Part shown: in pieces, positions 1 to 5,497 of the stretch
Layout of the letters: each line of letters opens with the position of its first letter
How positions within the stretch are numbered: the first letter of the stretch is position 1
Assembly: GCA_028817775.1 (NCBI GenBank)
Contig: JAPPOW010000094.1
Span: 6,567-12,063 of the forward strand
Direction: 5' to 3'
DNA: 5,497 nucleotides
DNA from: Candidatus Melainabacteria bacterium
Lineage (GTDB): Bacteria > Cyanobacteriota > Vampirovibrionia > LMEP-6097
The notes under the pieces: generated by a model
What the model was told of the DNA's origin: nothing
Databases searched by the model: none
What the model saw: only the letters and a program-made list of their open reading frames with translations
Program-made: the position numbers and the translations under genes

Positions 1-1
1 A

Positions 2-2509
2 GATAGAGAAGAGGATTTGAGTATCGAAGAAATTGCCAGTGGTTTTGTGCAAGTGGCTAATGAAGTGATGGCAAGACCGATTCGTGAGATCTCAATTATG
101 AAGGGGCATGATATCAAGGCTCATTCACTTGCTTGTTTTGGTGGTGCTGGCGCTCAGCATGCTTGTGAGATTGCTCGTGATCTTGGTATCTCCAAAGTTT
201 TGGTTCATAAATATTCTGGGATTCTTTCGGCTTATGGTATCGCACTTGCTGATGAGGTGATAGAGAAACAGCGAGCAGTACCGCCATCATTGCGAGGACT
301 GCAAGGACGAAGCAATCCAGACTTAGAAGCTCTGTTTCAAGAGTTAGTTTCAGGAATTAAAATAATTAAACAGTGTATAATTATTAAATATCTCAATTTG
401 CGTTACCAGGGCACTGATACTCAGCTGATGATTGAAGAGCCAGAGGATGGGGATTACGCTAAGGTCTTCAAACAGCGTTATAAACAAGAGTTTGGTTTTG
501 ACTTAGAGGATAGAGAAATTCTGGTGGATGATATTCGTGTCCGTGTGGTGAAATCATCCCTCTGTCATCCTGAGCACTTTAGTGCGTCAGGATCTCATGG
601 CGGAACCGAAAGAGATCCTGACGTCCCCTTCTCTTCGCTCAGGCTCCTCAGGATGACAAAAGTCTATTTTGATAAATGGTATGAAGTACCTGTCTATAAA
701 TTTGACCAATTAGGAGAGGAGCTTCTTGAGGGTCCAGCAATCATTATGCAGGACACCGCAACGATAGTTTTGGATCCTTTGTCAGAGGCCAGTTTGAACA
801 AAAACGGTGATCTTGAAATCCAAGTTAGAACTATGGCAGATCGCGTCGTAGCGAAGTTAGACGAAGCGAAGACGGATCCAATCAAGCTCACTATTTTTGC
901 AAGTAGATTTATGTCTATTGCTGAACAGATGGGCAGATCACTAGAGAAAACTTCAATCTCAACTAATATCAAAGAACGTTTAGATTTTTCTTGTGCCATT
1001 TTTGATAGTAAAGCTTCTTTGGTTGCCAACGCACCGCATCAACCAGTGCACCTTGGTTCAATGGGACATGCAGTAGCCAAGCAAGTTGCAGCAACAGAGA
1101 TGCAGCCTGGTGATAGTTTCTTGAGCAATCATCCTAGTATGGGTGGCTCGCATTTGCCAGACTTGACTGTGGTAACTCCGGTCTTTGCGTCCCCTGGTCA
1201 TTGCGAGGAGCGAAGCGACGTGGCAATCTCTCCAATTTTTTACGTAGCTAATCGCGCTCACCATGCTGATATTGGTGGAATTAGTCCAGGCTCAATGCCA
1301 AGTTTCTCTACTAAGCTTGATGAAGAAGGTATCGCTATCAAGAGTTTTAAATTACTTGACCAGGGAGAGTTTCAAGAACAAAAACTTAGGGAGTTATTGG
1401 CTAGCTCTAGGACTATAGATGATAATGTTTCTGATCTCAAAGCTCAGGTGGCAGCGAACACTAGAGGTATTGAATTGATTAATTCTTTGATTGAAGAATT
1501 TGGGCAAGAGCAAGTTTTCTTCTATATGCAGGCTATTCAAGATGCTGCTGAAGCGGCTGTACGTAAATTGTTAATCTGTCATCCTGAGGAGCCGAAGGCG
1601 ACGTCAGGATCCCATGATGGAACCGAAAGGGGGCCTGACGGCAAGGCGTATGCCTTGCCTCAGGATGACAGTCTAGAAGCTGAAGACTATCTCGATGATG
1701 GTTCAATCATTAAACTTAAAATTGATATTGATAAAGCAACTGGTTCAGCAGTGTTTGATTTCACCGGTACTGCAGCAGCTTTGGACAATAATCTCAATAC
1801 TCCTGAAGCAGTGACTAGTTCAGCAATTCTTTATGCACTTAGAGCAATGATTGATAAAGAGATTCCGCTTAATCAAGGTTGCCTCAAACCAATTAGAATC
1901 AAGATCCCAGAAGCTTCTTTGCTCAAGCCTGTTGATGGAGCAGCAGTGGTTGCTGGTAATGTACTCACTAGCCAAAGAATAGTTGATGTGATTTTCAAAG
2001 CCTTTGGCACCTGTGCTGCTTCTCAAGGTTGCATGAATAATATTAGTTTTGGTAATGAAAGTTTTGCATATTACGAAACTATTGGTGGCGGGGCTGGAGC
2101 GGGACCGACTTGGGACGGAGCTTCTGGAGTACATAGTCATATGACCAATACTAGAATTACTGACCCAGAAATTCTTGAGACTCGCTATCCAGTTATCTTG
2201 CGTGAGTTTTCTATTCGTCGAGGTTCTGGTGGTAAGGGTAAACATCGAGGCGGGGATGGTCTAGTGAGGGTCTTTGAGTTTCTTGATGATTTGCAAGTTT
2301 CAGTTTTGACTGAACGCAGAGAGCGAGCACCTTATGGTCTTGCTGGTGGTATGGATGGAGCCAAAGGCGAGAATTGGCTTGATAAGCTTGATGGCTCCAG
2401 TCAGAATCTTGGTGCTAAAAATTCTTTAGAAGTCAAAAGGTCTGATAAATTAAGGCTATTGACTCCAGGAGCTGGTGCCTACGGCAAAGCAGAGGTGCTA
2501 TTATCTTAG
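2..2509 (+). CDS. Fused HyuA–HyuB hydantoinase / 5-oxoprolinase family protein, 3' part (5'-truncated)
   Basis: The frame is open to the left edge, so the TTG at 17 is probably not the start; the codons before it (from nt 2) read as normal family sequence. About 835 residues are visible. Residues 1 to about 290 are the C-terminal part of a HyuA-type subunit, with FGGAGAQH near residue 46, HKYSGILSAYG and LNLRYQGTD. Residues from about 292 are a nearly full HyuB-type subunit, with PHQPVHLGSMG, NHPSMGGSHLPD (from 376), HHADIGG (from 420) and REFSIRRGSGG (from 734). A single-chain HyuA–HyuB fusion is the layout of ATP-dependent 5-oxoprolinases, which open 5-oxo-L-proline to L-glutamate in the cytosol. 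N-methylhydantoinase-type substrates cannot be excluded, and the N-terminal ATP-binding part is outside the window. Four palindromic repeat copies lie in the frame between conserved blocks, adding residues that the family lacks. No frameshift or internal stop is seen. The family call is firm; the substrate is inferred. Confidence 0.9.
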   Translation, partial: DREEDLSIEEIASGFVQVANEVMARPIREISIMKGHDIKAHSLACFGGAGAQHACEIARDLGISKVLVHKYSGILSAYGIALADEVIEKQRAVPPSLRGLQGRSNPDLEALFQELVSGIKIIKQCIIIKYLNLRYQGTDTQLMIEEPEDGDYAKVFKQRYKQEFGFDLEDREILVDDIRVRVVKSSLCHPEHFSASGSHGGTERDPDVPFSSLRLLRMTKVYFDKWYEVPVYKFDQLGEELLEGPAIIMQDTATIVLDPLSEASLNKNGDLEIQVRTMADRVVAKLDEAKTDPIKLTIFASRFMSIAEQMGRSLEKTSISTNIKERLDFSCAIFDSKASLVANAPHQPVHLGSMGHAVAKQVAATEMQPGDSFLSNHPSMGGSHLPDLTVVTPVFASPGHCEERSDVAISPIFYVANRAHHADIGGISPGSMPSFSTKLDEEGIAIKSFKLLDQGEFQEQKLRELLASSRTIDDNVSDLKAQVAANTRGIELINSLIEEFGQEQVFFYMQAIQDAAEAAVRKLLICHPEEPKATSGSHDGTERGPDGKAYALPQDDSLEAEDYLDDGSIIKLKIDIDKATGSAVFDFTGTAAALDNNLNTPEAVTSSAILYALRAMIDKEIPLNQGCLKPIRIKIPEASLLKPVDGAAVVAGNVLTSQRIVDVIFKAFGTCAASQGCMNNISFGNESFAYYETIGGGAGAGPTWDGASGVHSHMTNTRITDPEILETRYPVILREFSIRRGSGGKGKHRGGDGLVRVFEFLDDLQVSVLTERRERAPYGLAGGMDGAKGENWLDKLDGSSQNLGAKNSLEVKRSDKLRLLTPGAGAYGKAEVLLS
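287..318. repeat. Degenerate single unit of palindromic family B, inside the hydantoinase gene
   Basis: The 12-mers tcattgcgagga (287-298) and gacgaagcaatc (306-317) both recur exactly in the family B copy in trmFO (4378-4389 and 4396-4407), with a different short segment between them. The arms attgc (289-293) and gcaat (312-316) can pair. It is read as SLRGLQGRSN, a different frame from the other B copies, in a region of HyuA that varies in the family and lies before the conserved LNLRYQGTD block. It looks like a lone half element with no inverted partner. Confidence 0.7.
563..658. repeat. Complete palindromic element of family A, in frame in the HyuA part
   Basis: A 96-bp element (32 codons) has perfect 12-bp terminal inverted repeats, tgtcatcctgag at 563-574 and its complement at 647-658. 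A second perfect 12-bp inverted pair is nested inside it, cgtcaggatctc at 585-596 and its complement at 612-623. The left unit folds as atcctga (567-573) with tcaggat (587-593), topped by gcact-tt-agtgc (574-585). The centre, 597-611, includes ggaaccgaaa, shared with the copy at 1576. It is read from CHPE to LRMT and separates IRVRVVKSS from KVYFDKWYEVPVY, blocks that normally flank a variable loop in this family. Confidence 0.93.
1197..1230. repeat. Single unit of palindromic family B, in frame in the HyuB part
   Basis: A 34-nt unit begins with gtcattgcgaggag (1197-1210), identical to 4377-4390 in trmFO, and ends in gcaatctc. The arms attgc (1200-1204) and gcaat (1223-1227) pair, and the tip is gc-gaa-gc. 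It is close to the reverse complement of the right half of the trmFO copy (4433-4468), differing mainly in the tip. It is read as HCEERSDVAIS, between the conserved PDLTVVTPVF and FYVANRAHHADIGG blocks. There is no inverted partner nearby, so it is half of an element. Confidence 0.88.
1576..1671. repeat. Complete palindromic element of family A, in frame in the HyuB part
   Basis: The terminal inverted repeats are 14 bp and perfect, ctgtcatcctgagg at 1576-1589 and its complement at 1658-1671. The inner arms cgtcagg (1602-1608) and cctgacg (1634-1640) also pair. The left unit has the tip gcc-gaa-ggc (1591-1599). The right unit has a strong tip, gcaaggc-gtat-gccttgc (1641-1658), with seven base pairs. 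The central loop shares ggaaccgaaa with the copy at 563. It is read as CHPEEPKATSG to ALPQDDS and lies between VRKLLI and the YLDDGSIIKLKIDID block. The 96-bp span is a whole number of codons. Confidence 0.93.
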
Positions 2510-2513
2510 GAGG
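2508..2513 (+). promoter_or_regulatory. Ribosome binding site deciding the start of the HD-like gene
   Basis: A perfect AGGAGG overlaps the TAG stop of the hydantoinase gene (2507-2509) and lies 6 nt before the ATG at 2520. This favours that ATG over the upstream in-frame ATG at 2475, which would lie inside the hydantoinase coding sequence. The overlap suggests translational coupling. Confidence 0.88.
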
Positions 2514-2519
2514 TGGCTT

Positions 2520-3911
2520 ATGCTAGGTTCGGTCAACCCAAATAATTCAGGAGAAGAATTCTATCGTCGAGATAGAGGGCATGCTAGCAATGTTCATTCT
2601 CATTTGAGAACTAATAATAGCTATAGGCTTGAACAGCTGGTTGCTAGAAGATTAATGTCACCTTGGCTCAGAAAAGAGAGCAGGCACAGTTCTGGTTTTG
2701 AAATCCACCTACCGAGATTAACTAAGATTTGGACTCATGGCACTTCCTTTGACTCTGGTGATGTAATAGAAGCATTGAAGATGATTATTGAATCACACAA
2801 AGAAGTTAAGCGCTTTGAGTACTGCGCTTATATGCATGAGACGACTCTCTATGAGCACGAGCTTGGTGCAATAAGTGATTTGGAAAACTATTTTGATCAA
2901 GCTGGTTTGGACTTTGATTCAATGCGAGCAGAATTTATGCAAGCTGCAATCTTGATGCATGATTTTGGCGAGCATGGAGGAGAGACCTATAGCAGTGCTT
3001 TGAGGGCTAGGTTGGGTCAAAGCAAGACTGATGCTGTCATTGATTTGAGGTCACAGACTGAGGCAATGGTTGCAAGGCTTACTATATTGCTGGCGCTTGA
3101 TGCAGTTAAAAATGGTAAGCCAGCTGATAGTTTGTATGCAAAATTTACTAGAGAAAGTAGAGAACGTAATGCTAAAGCCAAGGCAGAAACCAATGACCCG
3201 GTACTTGCTGCAAGCGTATATTTGATGCGCTTTGTTGATGAAAACAAACAAAAACTTGATGCTTTGTTTGCTTCAGATTGTGGGCTGGTGGTGCAGGATA
3301 TGATGTCAGTTATTGAACCAGTAGAAGAGTGGCAAGATACTGGTGATTTTAATGCTTTGGTGAGTAAATTAACTGAGAAATTAAATACTTATGCTTTAAC
3401 TGCAGATAGAGCAGATTTTAGTCAGATCGATGAGCAAGAAGAATACCCAGAAACACTTGGCTATCTTGACTCAGTTATAGAGAAGCTTGAGAGTTTAAGA
3501 GCGGAGCGTAGTCCAGCTTTGCAAAACTTAGCTCAGGTGGTTATTGATCGGGCAAGTTTTGCTAGGGTATTGATGGAGCAAAAATTTGCAGATACTGCAG
3601 ACCAGAGGAAACTAGTCAATGCTGATGATTACGATGAAGAATTCCCTGCTACTGAGGAGGCTGATGAGGTCTTTGATGCTAGCGTTGTAGATTTATTTGG
3701 TGAAGATACTATAGTTGATAGTGCAAGTCTTTGTTATGGTGATAGGACCATAAGTTCATCTGGTGCAGAAGTTCTTTCCAGCTTTGGTGAAGATAGGTTG
3801 TTTACTGAAATGCTTCAGGATAAACTAAAACCAATTGCTCGTGCCTGGGATGAATTATTGCCAGAGAGAAGAGTAGAGCAAGCTAGGAGTCTTAGACCAG
3901 TGGCAGTTTGA
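2520..3911 (+). CDS. Uncharacterised protein with an HD-hydrolase-like motif set
   Basis: I do not recognise this 463-residue protein by name. It has no signal peptide or membrane segment, so it is probably cytosolic. Residues 95-245 look helical and carry a possible HD phosphohydrolase metal site: H113 (in YEHELG), H147-D148 (in LMHDFGE), E151 and D240 (in YLMRFVDE). HDxxE and the 34-residue gap from the first His to HD resemble YfbR/HD_3-type nucleotidases; the gap to the last Asp is longer than in YfbR, so this remains an inference. The N-terminal 90 residues are basic and unassigned. Residues 367-396 are a strongly acidic stretch, probably a flexible linker, before a short C-terminal helical segment. 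The start is set by a perfect Shine-Dalgarno sequence. The gene lies 10 bp after the hydantoinase stop and its TGA is 2 bp before the trmFO ATG, so it is probably co-transcribed. Unlike both neighbours, it has no recognisable palindromic insert. Confidence 0.7.
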   Translation: MLGSVNPNNSGEEFYRRDRGHASNVHSHLRTNNSYRLEQLVARRLMSPWLRKESRHSSGFEIHLPRLTKIWTHGTSFDSGDVIEALKMIIESHKEVKRFEYCAYMHETTLYEHELGAISDLENYFDQAGLDFDSMRAEFMQAAILMHDFGEHGGETYSSALRARLGQSKTDAVIDLRSQTEAMVARLTILLALDAVKNGKPADSLYAKFTRESRERNAKAKAETNDPVLAASVYLMRFVDENKQKLDALFASDCGLVVQDMMSVIEPVEEWQDTGDFNALVSKLTEKLNTYALTADRADFSQIDEQEEYPETLGYLDSVIEKLESLRAERSPALQNLAQVVIDRASFARVLMEQKFADTADQRKLVNADDYDEEFPATEEADEVFDASVVDLFGEDTIVDSASLCYGDRTISSSGAEVLSSFGEDRLFTEMLQDKLKPIARAWDELLPERRVEQARSLRPVAV

Positions 3912-3913
3912 TT

Positions 3914-5449
3914 ATGGTTCAAGAAGTTAAAGTTATTGGAGCAGGACTTGCAGGCACAGAAGCTGCTTGGCAATTGGCTCAGGCTGGTGTGAGAGTCAAG
4001 CTTTATGAGATGCGTCCCAAGGTTAAAACCCCAGCGCATCATACTGATAATTTGGCTGAGCTAGTTTGTTCTAATTCTTTGGGTTCAGAGTTTCTTACAA
4101 CTGCTCGTGGAGTTTTGATTCATGAGATGGAAAGTTTTGATAGTTTGATTATCAAAGCTGCCAAGCATGCCAAAGTGCCAGCAGGGCAGGCGCTTGCTGT
4201 TGATAGGGATCTTTTTGCTGAATATATTACTAAAGCGATCGGCGAGCATCCTAATATTGAATTGATTCGTGAGGAGTATCGTGGGGATTTGAGTCAGGAA
4301 GAAGGTTTAGTAGTAGTGGCTTCTGGTCCACTGACTTCTGAGTATTTGGCTGAGAATATTTCTGATTTGTTGAAGGGTCATTGCGAGGAGCTTGCGACGA
4401 AGCAATCTAATGCAGGGGCTAAATCAGTGAATGGGATTGCCACGTCGACTTCGTCTCCTCGCAATGACGGCGTTTGTCCTCAGGATGACAGTCCTTTTTT
4501 ACATTTCTTTGATGCGGCTAGTCCAATAGTTGAAGCAAGCTCTATAAATATGGACATAGCCTTCAAAGCTTCTCGTTATGGCAAAGGCGAGACAGCTGAC
4601 TATATCAATTGTCCATTTTATGAGCAAGAAGATTTTGATAAATTCTATGAAGCTTTGATGGCTGCTGAGCGAGCTCCACTGAAGGACTTTGAACAAAAAT
4701 CAATCAAGTACTTCGAGGGTTGTATGCCTATAGAAGCAATTGCTGAGCGCGGCAAACAAACTATGTGCTTCGGTCCACTTAAGCCAGTGGGTTTAACTGA
4801 TCCGCGTTACCCAGAGCGCAAAGCCGTTGCTGTAGTGCAATTGCGCCAGGACAATGTAGTCGGTTCTCTCTACAATATAGTTGGTTTTCAGACTAATTTG
4901 AAGTGGGGCGAGCCAGCAAGTGTCTTTTCGATGATTCCAGGTTTGGAGAATTTAGAGATTCTGCGTTATGGTGTGATGCACCAAAATATATTTATTAACT
5001 CGCCATTGTTTTTGAACAGTGATATGTCAATGAGATCCTTACGTCGCTCTGTCATCCTGAGCCCTTCAGGGCGTCAGGATCCCATTGCTCCTCAGAATGA
5101 CAAGCCTAATATATATTTTGCCGGTCAAATCACTGGGGTTGAAGGTTACACTGAATCAGCTGCTACTGGTATTGTTGCTGCAAGGTCTATTTTGTCTGGA
5201 TTGCTTTGCTCTGCTCTCAATGACTTACCGAGAGAAACAATGATGGGTGCACTTTCAAACTATGTTGCTAATGCTGATCCAAAACATTTCCAGCCAATCA
5301 ATTCTAACTGGGGTTTGATTAACACTGAGCCTGAGAACTTAGAGAAGAAATATCGTAAGAATAAGAAGTTGAGGCAGGAATATTTGGCTAATAGGGCCTT
5401 AAAATTAATCGCTGAAAAGATCGCTGAAAAATCTTATATTTTGACCTAA
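3914..5449 (+). CDS. trmFO: Methylenetetrahydrofolate–tRNA-(uracil-5-)-methyltransferase TrmFO
   Basis: TrmFO makes 5-methyluridine at position 54 of the tRNA T-loop in the cytosol, taking carbon from methylenetetrahydrofolate and electrons from FAD. The 511-residue product opens with the FAD-binding GAGLAG (residues 9-14). It keeps both functional cysteines, C52 in ELVCSNSLGS and C270 in FEGCMPIE, which align with Cys53 and Cys226 of Bacillus subtilis TrmFO. MDIAFKASRYGKGE, FGPLKPVGL and the C-terminal FAGQITGVEGY (402-412) are further family hallmarks. The family is usually about 435-460 residues; the excess is explained by two in-frame palindromic inserts, at residues 155-193 and 379-397. 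The ATG at 3914 is preferred; a TTG at 3908, overlapping the previous stop TGA (3909-3911), is an alternative. No good Shine-Dalgarno sequence precedes either, so initiation may rely on coupling to the upstream gene. All conserved blocks are intact, so the enzyme is probably functional. Confidence 0.97.
   Translation: MVQEVKVIGAGLAGTEAAWQLAQAGVRVKLYEMRPKVKTPAHHTDNLAELVCSNSLGSEFLTTARGVLIHEMESFDSLIIKAAKHAKVPAGQALAVDRDLFAEYITKAIGEHPNIELIREEYRGDLSQEEGLVVVASGPLTSEYLAENISDLLKGHCEELATKQSNAGAKSVNGIATSTSSPRNDGVCPQDDSPFLHFFDAASPIVEASSINMDIAFKASRYGKGETADYINCPFYEQEDFDKFYEALMAAERAPLKDFEQKSIKYFEGCMPIEAIAERGKQTMCFGPLKPVGLTDPRYPERKAVAVVQLRQDNVVGSLYNIVGFQTNLKWGEPASVFSMIPGLENLEILRYGVMHQNIFINSPLFLNSDMSMRSLRRSVILSPSGRQDPIAPQNDKPNIYFAGQITGVEGYTESAATGIVAARSILSGLLCSALNDLPRETMMGALSNYVANADPKHFQPINSNWGLINTEPENLEKKYRKNKKLRQEYLANRALKLIAEKIAEKSYILT
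4377..4491. repeat. Composite palindromic element (family B complete plus family A end), in frame in trmFO
   Basis: Perfect 14-bp inverted repeats, gtcattgcgaggag at 4377-4390 and its complement at 4455-4468, bound a family B element with inner arms gcaatc (4402-4407) and gattgc (4435-4440). The right unit has the tip gac-gaa-gtc when read from the minus strand. Immediately after it, 4478-4491 is cctcaggatgacag, identical to the right end of the family A copy at 1658-1671, with no left A end beside it. The element is read as HCEELATKQSN to CPQDDS. It accounts for about 39 residues absent from ordinary TrmFO between ASGPLTSEYLAE and FLHFFDAASPIVEA. Confidence 0.92.
5050..5102. repeat. Shortened palindromic element of family A, in frame in trmFO
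   Basis: The left unit is intact: tgtcatcctgag (5050-5061), a variable part (5062-5071) and cgtcaggatccc (5072-5083). It folds as atcctga/tcaggat topped by gccct-tc-agggc (5061-5072). The right unit is reduced to ctcagaatgaca (5091-5102), which has one mismatch to the family end. Centre and right inner arm are missing, giving 53 bp rather than 94-96. It is read as SVILSPSGRQDP, a different frame from the A copies in the hydantoinase gene, and lies just before the conserved NIYFAGQITGVEGY block of TrmFO. Confidence 0.9.
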
Positions 5450-5451
5450 AA

Positions 5452-5478
5452 TTGTAGTATAAATGGTTATTTTATAAT
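5452..5478 (+). promoter_or_regulatory. Weak promoter-like match after trmFO
   Basis: A perfect TATAAT (5473-5478) follows TTGTAG (5452-5457) with a 15-bp spacer, in a 48-bp AT-rich noncoding tail. The spacer is shorter than usual and the -35 match is weak, so this may be chance in AT-rich sequence. If real, it would drive a plus-strand gene beyond the window. Confidence 0.22.
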
Positions 5479-5497
5479 GATTTTGTGGTAAAATAAT

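Noticed and set aside
1058..1264. Minus-strand open frame opposite the hydantoinase gene, including a peptide read from the reverse of the family B unit
   Set aside because: It lies wholly within a well-conserved HyuB coding region on the other strand. Its only repeat-like peptide is the antisense reading of the palindrome, and there is no ribosome binding site support.
563..1671. Repeats considered as a CRISPR array
   Set aside because: Copies are few, unevenly spaced, internally palindromic, of two families, and embedded in conserved coding sequence; there are no regular spacers.
2475..2519. Upstream ATG extending the HD-like protein by 15 residues
   Set aside because: It would overlap the end of the hydantoinase gene and lacks a good ribosome binding site, whereas the ATG at 2520 has a perfect AGGAGG at 6 nt spacing.
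3017..3251. Two minus-strand open frames opposite the HD-like gene
   Set aside because: They overlap each other in different frames and lie within a strongly coding plus-strand gene; no motif or start signal supports them.
4482..4500. Short hairpin (agga with tcct) followed by a run of six T, resembling an intrinsic terminator inside trmFO
   Set aside because: The stem is only 4 bp, and the conserved TrmFO sequence continues intact downstream. The T run is explained by codons for the FLHFF region.
5467..5496. 8-bp inverted repeat (ttatttta and taaaataa) after trmFO as a terminator
   Set aside because: The stem contains only A and T with a 14-nt loop and no following T tract within the window, so it would be weak and is expected by chance in such AT-rich sequence.

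Overview
This 5.5 kb bacterial window carries three closely packed plus-strand genes: the 3' part of a fused HyuA–HyuB hydantoinase/5-oxoprolinase gene, a gene for an unrecognised protein with an HD-hydrolase-like motif set, and trmFO (folate/FAD-dependent tRNA m5U54 methyltransferase). The first gene is cut by the left edge of the window. Its stop codon overlaps the Shine-Dalgarno sequence of the second gene, and the second gene's stop lies 2 bp before the most likely trmFO start. This layout suggests one transcript, although the three products have no obvious shared pathway.

The most unusual content lies inside the coding regions. Six palindromic repeat copies sit within the hydantoinase gene (four copies) and trmFO (two copies) without breaking either reading frame. 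They fall into two families. Family A has tgtcatcctgag ends and cgtcaggat(c/t)(c/t)c inner arms. Family B has gtcattgcgaggag ends and gcaatc inner arms. The basic unit is a hairpin of about 34 nt with a conserved base stem and a variable tip. Complete copies are two such units in inverted orientation; other copies are single units, a shrunken copy, or a composite of both families. The tip stems differ between copies but keep base pairing. The arrangement resembles Rickettsia palindromic elements (in-frame, intragenic) in location and REP/REPIN elements (inverted pairs of short imperfect hairpins) in structure. No mobilising enzyme is encoded here.

The organism cannot be named from this window. 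The DNA is moderately AT-rich by eye, Shine-Dalgarno translation is used, and TrmFO rather than TrmA makes m5U54. That fits many groups that use TrmFO, and an uncultured lineage rich in such repeats is plausible. No RNA genes, insertion sequences, CRISPR arrays or convincing terminators were seen. The last 48 bases are AT-rich and noncoding, with only a weak promoter-like match.
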